This document shows positions 7,860 through 16,721 of a stretch of 64,000 nucleotides of DNA, piece after piece (within the stretch, counting starts at the first letter, position 1; each line of letters starts with the position of its first letter). The DNA comes from Bacteroidales bacterium (GTDB lineage Bacteria > Bacteroidota > Bacteroidia > Bacteroidales > UBA932): the NCBI GenBank assembly GCA_017415715.1, contig JAFQFD010000046.1:93369-157368 (forward strand). The letters are read 5' to 3'. The notes under the pieces were generated by a model, which did no database searches, was not told the DNA's origin, and worked only from the letters and a program-made list of their open reading frames with translations. The translations under genes and the position numbers were made by a program.

Positions 7860-9437
7860 CTATTTCAGCCAGTCGGTTCCGACTGAAGTGCCTTCGAATA
7901 TTTTCACTCTGTCTTTATATCCTGCCTCATACTCAGCTTCTGTGAGCTGGTATGATGCGGCAAGGCGTCCTGTGAGTGAGAGAGGGGAGCCTGCGGCGTC
8001 CATGCTGCCGTATTCTTTCCATCCTGATACTGCAGTTGCCTTTGCAGGATTTGGCGCCGGGTCGCCATGCCATCCCTTGGCTGGAATCACTGATGACATC
8101 TTGCAGTTGATGTATGCTACATTGTCATAATAGTCCTTGGAGCCTCCGGAGCGGGCAAGTGTCATGGAACCGTCAGCAACTCCGGACGCTTTAGTGATGT
8201 TGCAGTTCAGGAAGACGAATCCTTTGTCTTCAGCAGAAGGACAGCGTGCCTGAACGATATATCCGTCACCTGCAGCCCTGATTTCGCATTCTTCGAAGAG
8301 GCAGACCTTTGCCGATCCCCATATGAAGTCGCAGTCGCCTTCGATAAGACATTTGTACATCCAGCAGTGTCCCTTTGTGTTGAACGTGTCCTGAAGACTG
8401 ATAAGCGCGCAGTTTACAAATGTCAGGTTGTACTGTCCGTTATTGTCGTTGTTATAGATCACTTCCGCCTGTCCAGGCTTGCCGTATGTGTTCTTTAAAG
8501 TCATGTTCTCGAAGCGTATGTCGTCGCAGTTCTCGAAGAGAATCACTGCGCGGCCTCCACTCTTGCCGACGCCTTCTCCGGCAACTGCCGCTTTGGCGGT
8601 TGAGCCTCCGACACCGTTTGCAAATTCTTCAGAATTAGCATATTGCAGAATCACTCCGTCACGGCTTTCACCTATAAATGTAATCTTGTTGTTCTGACGG
8701 GCAAACAGTTGCTCCTCGTATGTTCCGTTCTTGATGTTCACTGTCATAGGACTGTTCGGACCGCATTTGTATGACCAGTCGATGGCTCCCTGGATGGTGC
8801 GGAAATCCGCTTCGCCTGTCTTGGCTACGGTCACGGACTCCTTGGAGGTCGGCTCCGCCTTGGTCTTGAAGTACCATTCCTTTTCTCCTATTCCCTTGAA
8901 TCCTTCTGCAGTTATTGCAGTCGCATCTATCGTTACATAATATGCTGAAGAATAGTCAAGCTTGTTGCTGTGCGGACGGATTATCACCTTGTTGCCGTCG
9001 ACGGTTACAGGCTTGTAGTTCACGACTCTCCATCTTTTGAGTGAAGCTGGGCCAAGGAAGTCATGTGTGGTATTGTATGGAGTGTCGTCCATAAGTTTTA
9101 CTGCCGGCATGGCAACATCTGCAAGGTCGATCATGTCGGCCAGAGTGCCGTCTTCCTTGAAGATCTGTATCTTGCCTTCTGTTCCCAGAGTCGGTGCTGA
9201 CTTGAACTCAAGAGTCAGTTCTCCATCGATAAAGGCTCCTGTTCCGGTCGGGGTGACATCATATCCAAGAGTAGGGGTGACCGGAGTCTCTTCCTCCTTC
9301 GGGTCTTCCTTTTCTTCCTCCTGCTCCTCCTTGTCTGGCTTGCCGTGAATGTGCTCGTATGACGGGAACTGTCTTTCGCATGCTGAGAATACGACAGCCG
9401 CTGCTGCCATGATGCATAGGTTTCTGATGATTTTCAT
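7860..9437 (-). CDS. Pectinesterase lipoprotein (carbohydrate esterase family 8)
   Basis: This 525-residue protein starts with a lipoprotein signal ending VVFSAC. A very acidic Glu/Lys/Asp linker (about 34-50) and an Ig-like region of roughly 150 residues follow. The right-handed beta-helix begins near residue 200. Catalytic landmarks of CE8 are present: SLQDTF with Asp350, GDCDFIWG with Asp370, and LARSGG with its Arg. CE8 enzymes remove methyl esters from homogalacturonan and release methanol. Surface anchoring fits a glycan-degrading gut bacterium. A well-formed promoter lies upstream at 9454-9486. Confidence 0.9.
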   Translation of the reverse strand: MKIIRNLCIMAAAAVVFSACERQFPSYEHIHGKPDKEEQEEEKEDPKEEETPVTPTLGYDVTPTGTGAFIDGELTLEFKSAPTLGTEGKIQIFKEDGTLADMIDLADVAMPAVKLMDDTPYNTTHDFLGPASLKRWRVVNYKPVTVDGNKVIIRPHSNKLDYSSAYYVTIDATAITAEGFKGIGEKEWYFKTKAEPTSKESVTVAKTGEADFRTIQGAIDWSYKCGPNSPMTVNIKNGTYEEQLFARQNNKITFIGESRDGVILQYANSEEFANGVGGSTAKAAVAGEGVGKSGGRAVILFENCDDIRFENMTLKNTYGKPGQAEVIYNNDNNGQYNLTFVNCALISLQDTFNTKGHCWMYKCLIEGDCDFIWGSAKVCLFEECEIRAAGDGYIVQARCPSAEDKGFVFLNCNITKASGVADGSMTLARSGGSKDYYDNVAYINCKMSSVIPAKGWHGDPAPNPAKATAVSGWKEYGSMDAAGSPLSLTGRLAASYQLTEAEYEAGYKDRVKIFEGTSVGTDWLK

Positions 9438-9453
9438 ATCTATGGAATTTTGT

Positions 9454-9486
9454 CAAAGATAATTATATTTGTCAAAATTTTCCAAA
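9454..9486 (-). promoter_or_regulatory. Promoter of the pectinesterase gene
   Basis: On the minus strand TTTG (9486-9483), a 21-bp spacer and TATCTTTG (9461-9454) match the Bacteroidota housekeeping promoter. The gene starts at 9437. On the other strand a TATATTTG box at 9464-9471 may serve the divergent FKBP gene. Confidence 0.6.
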
Positions 9487-9488
9487 TT

Positions 9489-9887
9489 ATGCCACCGGTA
9501 GATAACGCCTATAAATTAAGAAACCAGGAGTTCCTTCAGGAATATGCACAGAAGCCTGGCGTGAAGATCATGTTCAACGGAGTGATGTATCGTGAGATCT
9601 CGAAAGGGAATGGCCAGAAACCCTCTCCAAAGAGTTTCGTGACAGTACATTATGTCGGTAAACTCATCAATGGAAAGGTTTTCGACCAGACGCAGAAAGG
9701 CCGTCCGGCGACATTCCGTCTGAACGAACTCATAACCGGATGGATCACTGCATTGAGGGAAATGCCTTGCGGCTCCCGTTGGGAAATCGTCATTCCATAT
9801 AACCTTGGATATGGATCACGTCCCGCAGGGGCTATCAAGGCATTCTCGACTTTGATTTTTGATATTACGCTTCTGGATGTCAGATGA
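9489..9887 (+). CDS. FKBP-type peptidyl-prolyl cis-trans isomerase
   Basis: This 132-residue protein has a single FKBP domain, with VTVHYVGKLINGKVFDQT, GWITALREMPCGSRWEIVIP and a terminal LIFDITLLDV strand. The ATG at 9489 is preferred over an upstream TTG at 9450, which would overlap the promoter region. No signal peptide is visible from this start, so it is probably cytoplasmic. Proline isomerisation is inferred from the family. Confidence 0.88.
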   Translation: MPPVDNAYKLRNQEFLQEYAQKPGVKIMFNGVMYREISKGNGQKPSPKSFVTVHYVGKLINGKVFDQTQKGRPATFRLNELITGWITALREMPCGSRWEIVIPYNLGYGSRPAGAIKAFSTLIFDITLLDVR

Positions 9888-9897
9888 TTGTCACCCC

Positions 9898-10524
9898 CTA
9901 TGCTGCAGCAGCATAGCCGAGGTCGTGAACTCTTGCCCTGATGTACTTGTTTTTCAGGAGCTTCTTTTTGATTTCAAACCACCTCCTGCGTGCATTGACC
10001 TCTGTGATCCCGCAGAATTCGGCTATTTTCTTGTGAGGGATCTTGTCTGTATTCATCTCGAAGATGATCCTGTCTGTCTCCGAGAACTTCTCGACTTCGG
10101 CCATGATGATCTCATACCCCTCGTCTGAAGTGATGTCGAACCCCCTGTCGGTCAGGACTCCCTGCTGGGTATACTTGCGGCCGGTCTCTATGTCTGAGGT
10201 GTTGCATACACCTTTATCGGCATTGATAACCTCAAGTGGGAGACGTCTGCCGATGAATCTGGACTCGCTCTTTATCTTGTTGAGCATGGCCCTGCGAGCG
10301 GTTGTATAAACCAGACCGCATACGCTTCTGTCTTTGTCTACATAACTGTCTTTCATTCCGTAGGCCTTAAGGATTGCATCCCACACCATGCTGCTGAGAT
10401 CCGATTTTGACAGGTAGACTGCACCTTCGCTGTTGTAGGTCTTGCAGAGACAGTCAAGTACTGAATTGTGGATCTGTGTGAATGTTTCTCCGTTGATGGT
10501 CTCCTCGAAATGTCTGATACTCAT
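9898..10524 (-). CDS. Sigma-70-like / helix-turn-helix regulator
   Basis: This 208-residue protein has a C-terminal region (about 150-195) that reads like sigma region 4. The segment FSETDRIIFEMNTDKIPHKKIAEFCGI is followed by a recognition-helix-like NARRRWFEIKKKLLKN. The N-terminal half could correspond to a degenerate region 2. Such proteins occur in Bacteroidota as divergent ECF-like factors. No anti-sigma gene is adjacent. The ATG at 10524 is chosen over an in-frame TTG two codons upstream. A TAAATTTG box at 10584-10577 may be its -7 element. Confidence 0.55.
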   Translation of the reverse strand: MSIRHFEETINGETFTQIHNSVLDCLCKTYNSEGAVYLSKSDLSSMVWDAILKAYGMKDSYVDKDRSVCGLVYTTARRAMLNKIKSESRFIGRRLPLEVINADKGVCNTSDIETGRKYTQQGVLTDRGFDITSDEGYEIIMAEVEKFSETDRIIFEMNTDKIPHKKIAEFCGITEVNARRRWFEIKKKLLKNKYIRARVHDLGYAAAA

Positions 10525-10638
10525 AAGCAAATTGGTTTAATGTTACTAATATCGGGTACTGTTCCTAATTTCGTTGCAAATTTAATGGTAGCTTGGGCCA
10601 AACTACGGCACAAGTAGAGATTTTTGCAAGAAAAAATT

Positions 10639-10666
10639 AATTCCGGCAGTACATTCTACCGGAATT
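10639..10666 (-). terminator. Intrinsic terminator after sbcC
   Basis: The stem AATTCCGG (10639-10646) pairs with CCGGAATT (10659-10666). Reading on the minus strand it is followed by a T-rich stretch (AATTTTTTCTTG). It lies about 30 bp past the sbcC stop. Confidence 0.7.
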
Positions 10667-10693
10667 TGAAAAATAAGTTTCAAAAAAGTGAAA

Positions 10694-13600
10694 TTATTTG
10701 TCAGTTACCTCGATTGTACTGGATGATTTTCCCTCTGCCAGATTGACTTTTATCTGAACAGGGATGCTTGCACGAATTTCTTCGCGGTGAGAGATTATAC
10801 CTACTTGTCTGCCTGCTTTGCCATGCAGCGACTTCAAGGTGTTGATTGCATTCTGGAGCGGCTTGCCGCTGAGGGTTCCAAAACCCTCGTCAATGAAAAG
10901 AGTAGAGACTCCGAGGTGCTGGCCGAAATCTGCCAGGGCCAAAGCCAGTGCCAGCGATACTAGGAATGATTCTCCTCCTGAGATAGAGTTAGTGCCACGT
11001 GTGGAATATCCATTATACTTGTCTTCAAGCTTCAGATTCAGACTTCCCGGATTGACGAGCAGGCGATAGCGAGGGTCCATGTTGTGCAGGTGATGATTTG
11101 CTGCGTCGAGCAGGCTGCTGAGTACGAAGCTCTGTGCGATCTTGCTGAGTGTCTTTCCTTCTGAATCTCCAAAATATTTGCAAAATCCATGCCACTTCTG
11201 GTAGATCTCTGCGAGCTCGTCAAGTTTCTTCGTGTCATGCTTGAGAACCCGTGTCTCGTCATCAGCCTTCATCTTTAAATGCAGTTCTCCCATGCGCTGA
11301 TTACAGTCATTTCTTCTCTTTTCCTGCTCCTCTTTGTCAGCTGTCAGGGTGTCAACTGTCATGTTGTCATCAAGGAGTTCAGGTCTGTCTTCAAGATGCT
11401 TCTCTGATTCCTCAACTGCAATTTCATACTCTCTCTTTGATGACAGCATCTGCGAAGACACATTATTTATATATAAGGTCTCACTTTGGCAGGTTGCCTG
11501 AGTGATATGATTCAGAGACTCCAGAATCTCCATTGTATAGGCGGGGTTTGATTTGAGGAAAGCTTCCACCTCAGCCTTTGCTGTGTCATATTCGCTCTCT
11601 GCTGGATTCAGAGCGTGTTTTTGTGCCTTGATGTCGGCAGCGAGCCTGACGCATGATTTCTGAAGGTCGTTCATGTGACATACTGTAATTGCAGGCTCCT
11701 CCCAATCCGGCATAAGCACATATATGTCATGCAATGCGGAATCCATGATCTCCATTCCGGAAGAAATCCTGTCAATGTCGGCTTTCGCATTTGCCAGAGC
11801 CATCTTGTCAGCATCGTATGCTTTTGCTTTCTCTTCCAACTCAGTTGCGAATGCCTTTGGCTCAACCATCCAGTCATTATCCCACGATGTTGCACCTGAC
11901 AGCATGGTGCCTATACTTTCTGTGATATGCTTTATTTTGCCTTCAATCTCCACGATCTCACCAGAAAGACGCAGGATCTCGGCTTTTACATTCTCTACTG
12001 CAAGTCGCTTCCTTTCGCTGTCCTTTTCCGCCTCATGCTTCTTCATGAGAAGGTCGTCATGTTTCTTTCGGATTTCCTTCTGCTCATCTTCTGTCTTTTC
12101 ACCTTCAGTTATCCTGGCGGAAATGCCTTCAATCCTCTCTGCCAGTTCTTCCGGGCTGCACTGCAGGAGCTCATCTGCGTCTGCACGTGAAGACGTTGCT
12201 TCAGTCAGCTTGAGACTATATCTCTCATGCTCCTTTCTAAGCTCTCCGAGTCTGTTTTTCTCAACCTTGATGAGGGCGGCTGTCTTGTTTACTTCGTCAG
12301 TTGCATCAGCAACCTTCCTTTCCTGCTCCTCATACTCTTCCTTGATCTTCCTGTATTCGTCATCTATCAATGCGTCGTTGACCGGAGCTGATACCAGATG
12401 TCCGCATACAGGGCAGAAGTTGTCTTCAGCACCGATATGTAAATTAAGAAGAGAACGCATTTCCTTGGCGAATCTGTCAACAGTCTGCTTCCTTCTTTCA
12501 TGCTCTGCCTTCAGTCGTACCAGTTCCTTCTTCTCTCTTTCTTCCTCATCCTTGCACGTCTTCAAGTCTGCTTCATATTGCGCAATGCTCTCTGCTGTCG
12601 AAGTTATCTTTGATGTGACATTGACTATAGAGGTCTTGATGCTCTCAAGCTCCTTGAGGAATTCCTTTTCTTCCCTTGATTCAGGAAGTTTCAAATCTGC
12701 AATCTTCCGGTTGACTTCATTCAACAGCTTTTTCACAGCAGTATATTCCGCAGAAGCCTCTGTTTCCGCCGCATGCGAAAGTTCCAGGAGCTTTTCAGCT
12801 TCCGGCAGCTTCTTCTCTTTTGCTTCCTGCAACTTCAGTCTCTTGTCTGCGGCCTTTTCTTTCTCGTCTGTCATATTGTTTATGGCAGCAATGATGCTCT
12901 GGTGAGAGCCGTAGGCATCGGCATAAGCGCTTTGACCGTTGATTCGTTCCTCCAGCTCGTCCTTTATACGCATCAGCGCCTGCAGTTCTTCCTTTTGGGC
13001 TTCACATCCGGAAAGGACTCTGCCGAACTCCTTTCTCAAGACTGCCAGGGCCACGGCGGCCTTTTCTGCCTTCCGCTTGCCCTCGGCAGCTGCATTCATC
13101 TGCATCCGGACATCTATGGTTTCATTCCATTGCTTGATCCTGAGACTCCTGGACTGGAAATCTTCCGAAGAGGTTATCGCTGCGGCATTGTCAAACTGAG
13201 CCTTGGCTGTCTGTACTTTCTCCTCAAGCCTGGCTCTCTCATTGAGCCAGTTGATGCAGTCATTCAATTCATTCACTCTATTCTGACAGGACTCGGATTC
13301 TTTGGCAGCCTCTTGGGCTTCAGTCTCGACCATCTGCCTGTCTTCGTCGCTCATAGTCACGATCTGAGCATGTTTTGCTGCTTCTGCATCAAAAAGTTTC
13401 TTCGCTTCTGCAGTCTTGTTGTAAATCGCGATTCCTATGCGTCTGTATATTTCTGAACCGGAAATCTTTTCCAGGATTTCCGCTTTCTCCGCTTCGTCGC
13501 TTTTCAGAAATTCCGTGAACTCTCCCTGCGCGAGCATGGTTGTCCTGCCGAACTGTTCAAAGTCTAGTCCGACAGCATTCTGGATGACTTCCCTGACCTC

Positions 13601-14044
13601 TTTGTAAGTCTCGGTCTTGTCTCCTGTAACACTGATTCCCGTAGTTCGGTCAGTTATGGTCCATACAGCCCTTGAAAGGCTGCTTTGCACTTTTCGTTTT
13701 GTACCTCTCTCCACACTCCATTCTGCGTAGTATTCATGATTGTTGTTGCCTGTGAAATGCAGTCTCGAGTATCCATAACCGGTATCTTGTCTGAGGATGT
13801 TGCGCGGGTCCTTTTCTGTAAGTCCGTCGCGATTGACGTCGAAATTCTCTTTCTTGCCTTTGGATATGCGTGGCGTCGTATTGTACAGGGCAAGGCATAT
13901 TGCGTCCAGCAGGGTGGTCTTTCCAGATCCTGTGGTGCCGGTGATCAGGAACAGGTCTGTGCCAGACAAAGGTTCCTTGTCAAAATCGATCACTGCATCT
14001 TCTATTGATGCTATATTCTTGATTTCCAATCTGTTAATCTTCAT
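10694..14044 (-). CDS. sbcC: Exonuclease subunit SbcC
   Basis: This 1116-residue SMC/Rad50-family ATPase has Walker A GTTGSGKTT near residue 37 and long coiled coils. A zinc hook FCPVCGH lies near residue 545, the ABC signature SGGESFLVSLALA near 1015, and Walker B TLFIDEGFGTL just after. With SbcD it forms the Mre11-Rad50-type nuclease that opens hairpins and processes DNA ends. The start overlaps the end of sbcD by 11 bp, which indicates translational coupling. It is intact and of normal length. Confidence 0.93.
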   Translation of the reverse strand: MKINRLEIKNIASIEDAVIDFDKEPLSGTDLFLITGTTGSGKTTLLDAICLALYNTTPRISKGKKENFDVNRDGLTEKDPRNILRQDTGYGYSRLHFTGNNNHEYYAEWSVERGTKRKVQSSLSRAVWTITDRTTGISVTGDKTETYKEVREVIQNAVGLDFEQFGRTTMLAQGEFTEFLKSDEAEKAEILEKISGSEIYRRIGIAIYNKTAEAKKLFDAEAAKHAQIVTMSDEDRQMVETEAQEAAKESESCQNRVNELNDCINWLNERARLEEKVQTAKAQFDNAAAITSSEDFQSRSLRIKQWNETIDVRMQMNAAAEGKRKAEKAAVALAVLRKEFGRVLSGCEAQKEELQALMRIKDELEERINGQSAYADAYGSHQSIIAAINNMTDEKEKAADKRLKLQEAKEKKLPEAEKLLELSHAAETEASAEYTAVKKLLNEVNRKIADLKLPESREEKEFLKELESIKTSIVNVTSKITSTAESIAQYEADLKTCKDEEEREKKELVRLKAEHERRKQTVDRFAKEMRSLLNLHIGAEDNFCPVCGHLVSAPVNDALIDDEYRKIKEEYEEQERKVADATDEVNKTAALIKVEKNRLGELRKEHERYSLKLTEATSSRADADELLQCSPEELAERIEGISARITEGEKTEDEQKEIRKKHDDLLMKKHEAEKDSERKRLAVENVKAEILRLSGEIVEIEGKIKHITESIGTMLSGATSWDNDWMVEPKAFATELEEKAKAYDADKMALANAKADIDRISSGMEIMDSALHDIYVLMPDWEEPAITVCHMNDLQKSCVRLAADIKAQKHALNPAESEYDTAKAEVEAFLKSNPAYTMEILESLNHITQATCQSETLYINNVSSQMLSSKREYEIAVEESEKHLEDRPELLDDNMTVDTLTADKEEQEKRRNDCNQRMGELHLKMKADDETRVLKHDTKKLDELAEIYQKWHGFCKYFGDSEGKTLSKIAQSFVLSSLLDAANHHLHNMDPRYRLLVNPGSLNLKLEDKYNGYSTRGTNSISGGESFLVSLALALALADFGQHLGVSTLFIDEGFGTLSGKPLQNAINTLKSLHGKAGRQVGIISHREEIRASIPVQIKVNLAEGKSSSTIEVTDK

Positions 14045-15224
14045 CTTCCGCCTTGTTTACTGATTCGAGAATTTCTTTGAACATTTCCTCATAGCTTTCC
14101 GTGAAGGTGAATCCTTCCATCTGAGCATATGATTTCATCACGGTAACAGGATCGGCCTTCAGAAGCTCTTCCATGGACATAGCCTTCACGGCTCCGGTCT
14201 GTCCCGTAGCCTGTATGGTCTGCTCTCTTGTCGGATTGAGCAGGGCGTATTGCCCTCTCTTGCCCTGCAATGCCGTCATGATCTGGTTTTCCTTGTCATA
14301 TGGCAGCATCTGGTCGTCCTTCAGAAGAACATTGAGGCGGATATATGCCGCTATGTCTGACGGGAAATTCCTGAGTTCCTCAATGACGGCCGACCATTCC
14401 GCATGGCCTTCCGTCGGAATGTTCACCAGAGGATGACCGCACTTGAATTCCTCGGTCCTGATCTTTGGAATGTCTCCATGTCCCTCAATCTCCACAATCG
14501 TAAATCCATGCTCATATCCGCTTCGGACCTCGTCGAATCCGACCGGAAGGGGAGAGCCGCAGTATCTTGCACGGCCGTTCTTGAATGTCTGAGCCTTGTG
14601 TATATGTCCCAATGCGATGTAGTCGTATGTGTCGCCCAGCTCCTCTATGTCGGTGCATTCGATTCCGCCGATAAACCTGTCATTGAGGATGTCATGACCT
14701 GCGAAATCGCAATCTTTCATCGCCGCATGTCCGACATAGATCACGGGCTTCACGCCATCTGTCATCTCATTTACCATTTCCTGCAGATTCAGGTAGAATT
14801 CCTCGTCAAGGAACCTCTCGTTGGTATATGGCACGGCGACGATCCATCCCTTGTCTTCCACCTCTATGATATTTGCAGACAGATTTTCAGAATCAATCTT
14901 TCCCAGCATATGTACATTCAGTGACGTCCACGGAGCCTGATGGATCTCATGCCTCGAGGCGTTGTCATGGTTGCCTGAGATGCATACAATTGTCATAGCC
15001 GGGTGCGCCTTGTGCAGGGCCACCATATTCTCGACAAACATCTTCTGGATTCCGGAGCCAGGGGTCTGTGAGTCGTATATGTCGCCTGCAACAATAAGTG
15101 CATCCGGCTTTTCTGCAATTATCAGATCGGCCAGTTCGCCGATCATCTTTTCGTGGTCCGGCCTTCTGTCGAAACCGAAGAAATTCTGACCAATATGCCA
15201 GTCTGAGGTGTGTATTATCTTCAT
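14034..15224 (-). CDS. sbcD: Exonuclease subunit SbcD
   Basis: This 396-residue calcineurin-like phosphoesterase carries the metal-binding series DWHIG, GDIYD, GNHDN and ALGHIHK, which matches SbcD/Mre11. The ATG at 15224 (MKIIHTSDWH) is chosen because the upstream in-frame start at 15242 is a TTG and adds no conserved residue. It supplies the Mn-dependent nuclease of the SbcCD complex. Only 21 bp separate it from the gadC stop, so it may be cotranscribed with gadBC. Confidence 0.93.
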   Translation of the reverse strand: MKIIHTSDWHIGQNFFGFDRRPDHEKMIGELADLIIAEKPDALIVAGDIYDSQTPGSGIQKMFVENMVALHKAHPAMTIVCISGNHDNASRHEIHQAPWTSLNVHMLGKIDSENLSANIIEVEDKGWIVAVPYTNERFLDEEFYLNLQEMVNEMTDGVKPVIYVGHAAMKDCDFAGHDILNDRFIGGIECTDIEELGDTYDYIALGHIHKAQTFKNGRARYCGSPLPVGFDEVRSGYEHGFTIVEIEGHGDIPKIRTEEFKCGHPLVNIPTEGHAEWSAVIEELRNFPSDIAAYIRLNVLLKDDQMLPYDKENQIMTALQGKRGQYALLNPTREQTIQATGQTGAVKAMSMEELLKADPVTVMKSYAQMEGFTFTESYEEMFKEILESVNKAEDED

Positions 15225-15245
15225 ACTGGCAAATTTAATCAATTG

Positions 15246-16709
15246 TCACTTCTTTTCCCAATGGAAAGGAGCGAATTCCGAAGAAGGATCACGCCATGAC
15301 GGCTTGCGGAGGGCATAGATGATGAAAGGAATGACCACCATTATCATGCAGCCCGCAATCAGGACTGTGTACCATACGGCATTGCTGCCGGTGTTTATCT
15401 GTCCCGGAGGTATGAAACTCAGTACGAATGCGAGAAGCGATCCGCTGAATCCTGTAACGCCCAGAATCCACATGAGGGCGTTTCCTTTGCCTAATCTGAA
15501 CGGACGCTCTGCATCCTTCATTTTATATCTCAGTACAATCGCTGCAGCGAACATGAGCATATACATGATCAGATATAACAGTATTGTAAGCTGCGAAAGG
15601 ATCTGGTAGAAGGACTGCACCGAAGGCATCACCACGAACAGCAGTGACAGAAGTGTCACAATGCCACCCTGCACAAGGAGGATGTTGCGCTGCACTCCGT
15701 GGCTGTTGCTCTTCTGGAAGAAAGGCGGGAGGTAGCCTGCCTTTCCGACGGTGAAGATACCCTTGGAAGGTCCTGCGACCCATGTAAGCACGCTTGCCAG
15801 TACTCCAAGCATAAGGGCGACGGCTATGACAGAGCCGGCCCACGGGATGTGGAAGTACCTGAAGAAATTGTCAAATCCGATGAGCAGAGACTGTGTGAGG
15901 TTTATGTCCTTGGCCGGAATTATGACCCCGAGCGCGAATGTACCTAGCACGAATATGCATACTGTCGCAAGCGAGCCGATGATGATTGCCTTCGGATAGT
16001 TCCTGGACGGATTGTTTATATCCATCACATGCACGCCCATCATCTCCATACCGGCATAGAAGAGGAATATGCTGCTGGCCAGGACAAGATTGTCAAGCTT
16101 GGTCAGGTCTGGAATGAAGCTCTGCTGCATGTCCATGTAGTTATGACCACCTGTGGCTATATATATGATTCCCAGCACTATGAGCAGGCCTGCGGGGATA
16201 ATCGTTCCTATGAGACCGCCCCATTTGCTGATCTTTCCGACCCATCCGATGCCTTTCATGGCTATGAATGTAGCGATCCAATAGATTGCCAATACCGTCA
16301 CCAGTGTGAATATCTTGTTGGAAGCCAGGGCAGCATCTGATGCTCCGTTGAGTCCTATATATGCAAATGATACAGCTCCGAAAGTCAATACGGTCGGATA
16401 CCAGATTGTCGATTCTATCCACTGAAGCCATATGGCGAGGAATCCGGCACGAGGTCCGAAGGCTTCTCCGACCCAGCGGAACACTCCGCCCTGCTTGTCG
16501 GAGAACATCGCCGCAAGCTCGGCCGCAACCATTGCGGTCGGGATGAGGAAGACGATCGCTGCAAACAGGTAGTAGAATGCTGACGAGAGTCCGTAGGTGG
16601 CCTCCGACGGAAGTCCTCGGAGGCTGACTACGGCTGTTATGTTCATGATTGCGAGCGTCGCGACGCTTATCTTGGCCACTGTGCCCGCAGTTCCTTTCTG
16701 TGTCTTCAT
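15246..16709 (-). CDS. gadC: Glutamate/GABA antiporter
   Basis: This 487-residue APC-superfamily transporter has about twelve membrane segments. It carries GadC-like stretches such as AVVSLRGLPSEATYGLSS, FYAGMEMMGVHV and WVAGPSKGIFTVGKAGYLPP. GadC imports glutamate in exchange for GABA at low pH. Its position 12 bp after gadB settles the substrate more firmly than sequence alone. The C-terminal tail is short and His-containing (FAPFHWEKK). Confidence 0.9.
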   Translation of the reverse strand: MKTQKGTAGTVAKISVATLAIMNITAVVSLRGLPSEATYGLSSAFYYLFAAIVFLIPTAMVAAELAAMFSDKQGGVFRWVGEAFGPRAGFLAIWLQWIESTIWYPTVLTFGAVSFAYIGLNGASDAALASNKIFTLVTVLAIYWIATFIAMKGIGWVGKISKWGGLIGTIIPAGLLIVLGIIYIATGGHNYMDMQQSFIPDLTKLDNLVLASSIFLFYAGMEMMGVHVMDINNPSRNYPKAIIIGSLATVCIFVLGTFALGVIIPAKDINLTQSLLIGFDNFFRYFHIPWAGSVIAVALMLGVLASVLTWVAGPSKGIFTVGKAGYLPPFFQKSNSHGVQRNILLVQGGIVTLLSLLFVVMPSVQSFYQILSQLTILLYLIMYMLMFAAAIVLRYKMKDAERPFRLGKGNALMWILGVTGFSGSLLAFVLSFIPPGQINTGSNAVWYTVLIAGCMIMVVIPFIIYALRKPSWRDPSSEFAPFHWEKK

Positions 16710-16721
16710 GACATTGTGATT

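Noticed and set aside
11724-12905. Long Ser-rich open frame on the plus strand (393 codons) inside sbcC.
   Set aside because: It is antisense to a fully conserved SbcC coiled coil, and its composition is the mirror of Glu/Lys-rich codons.
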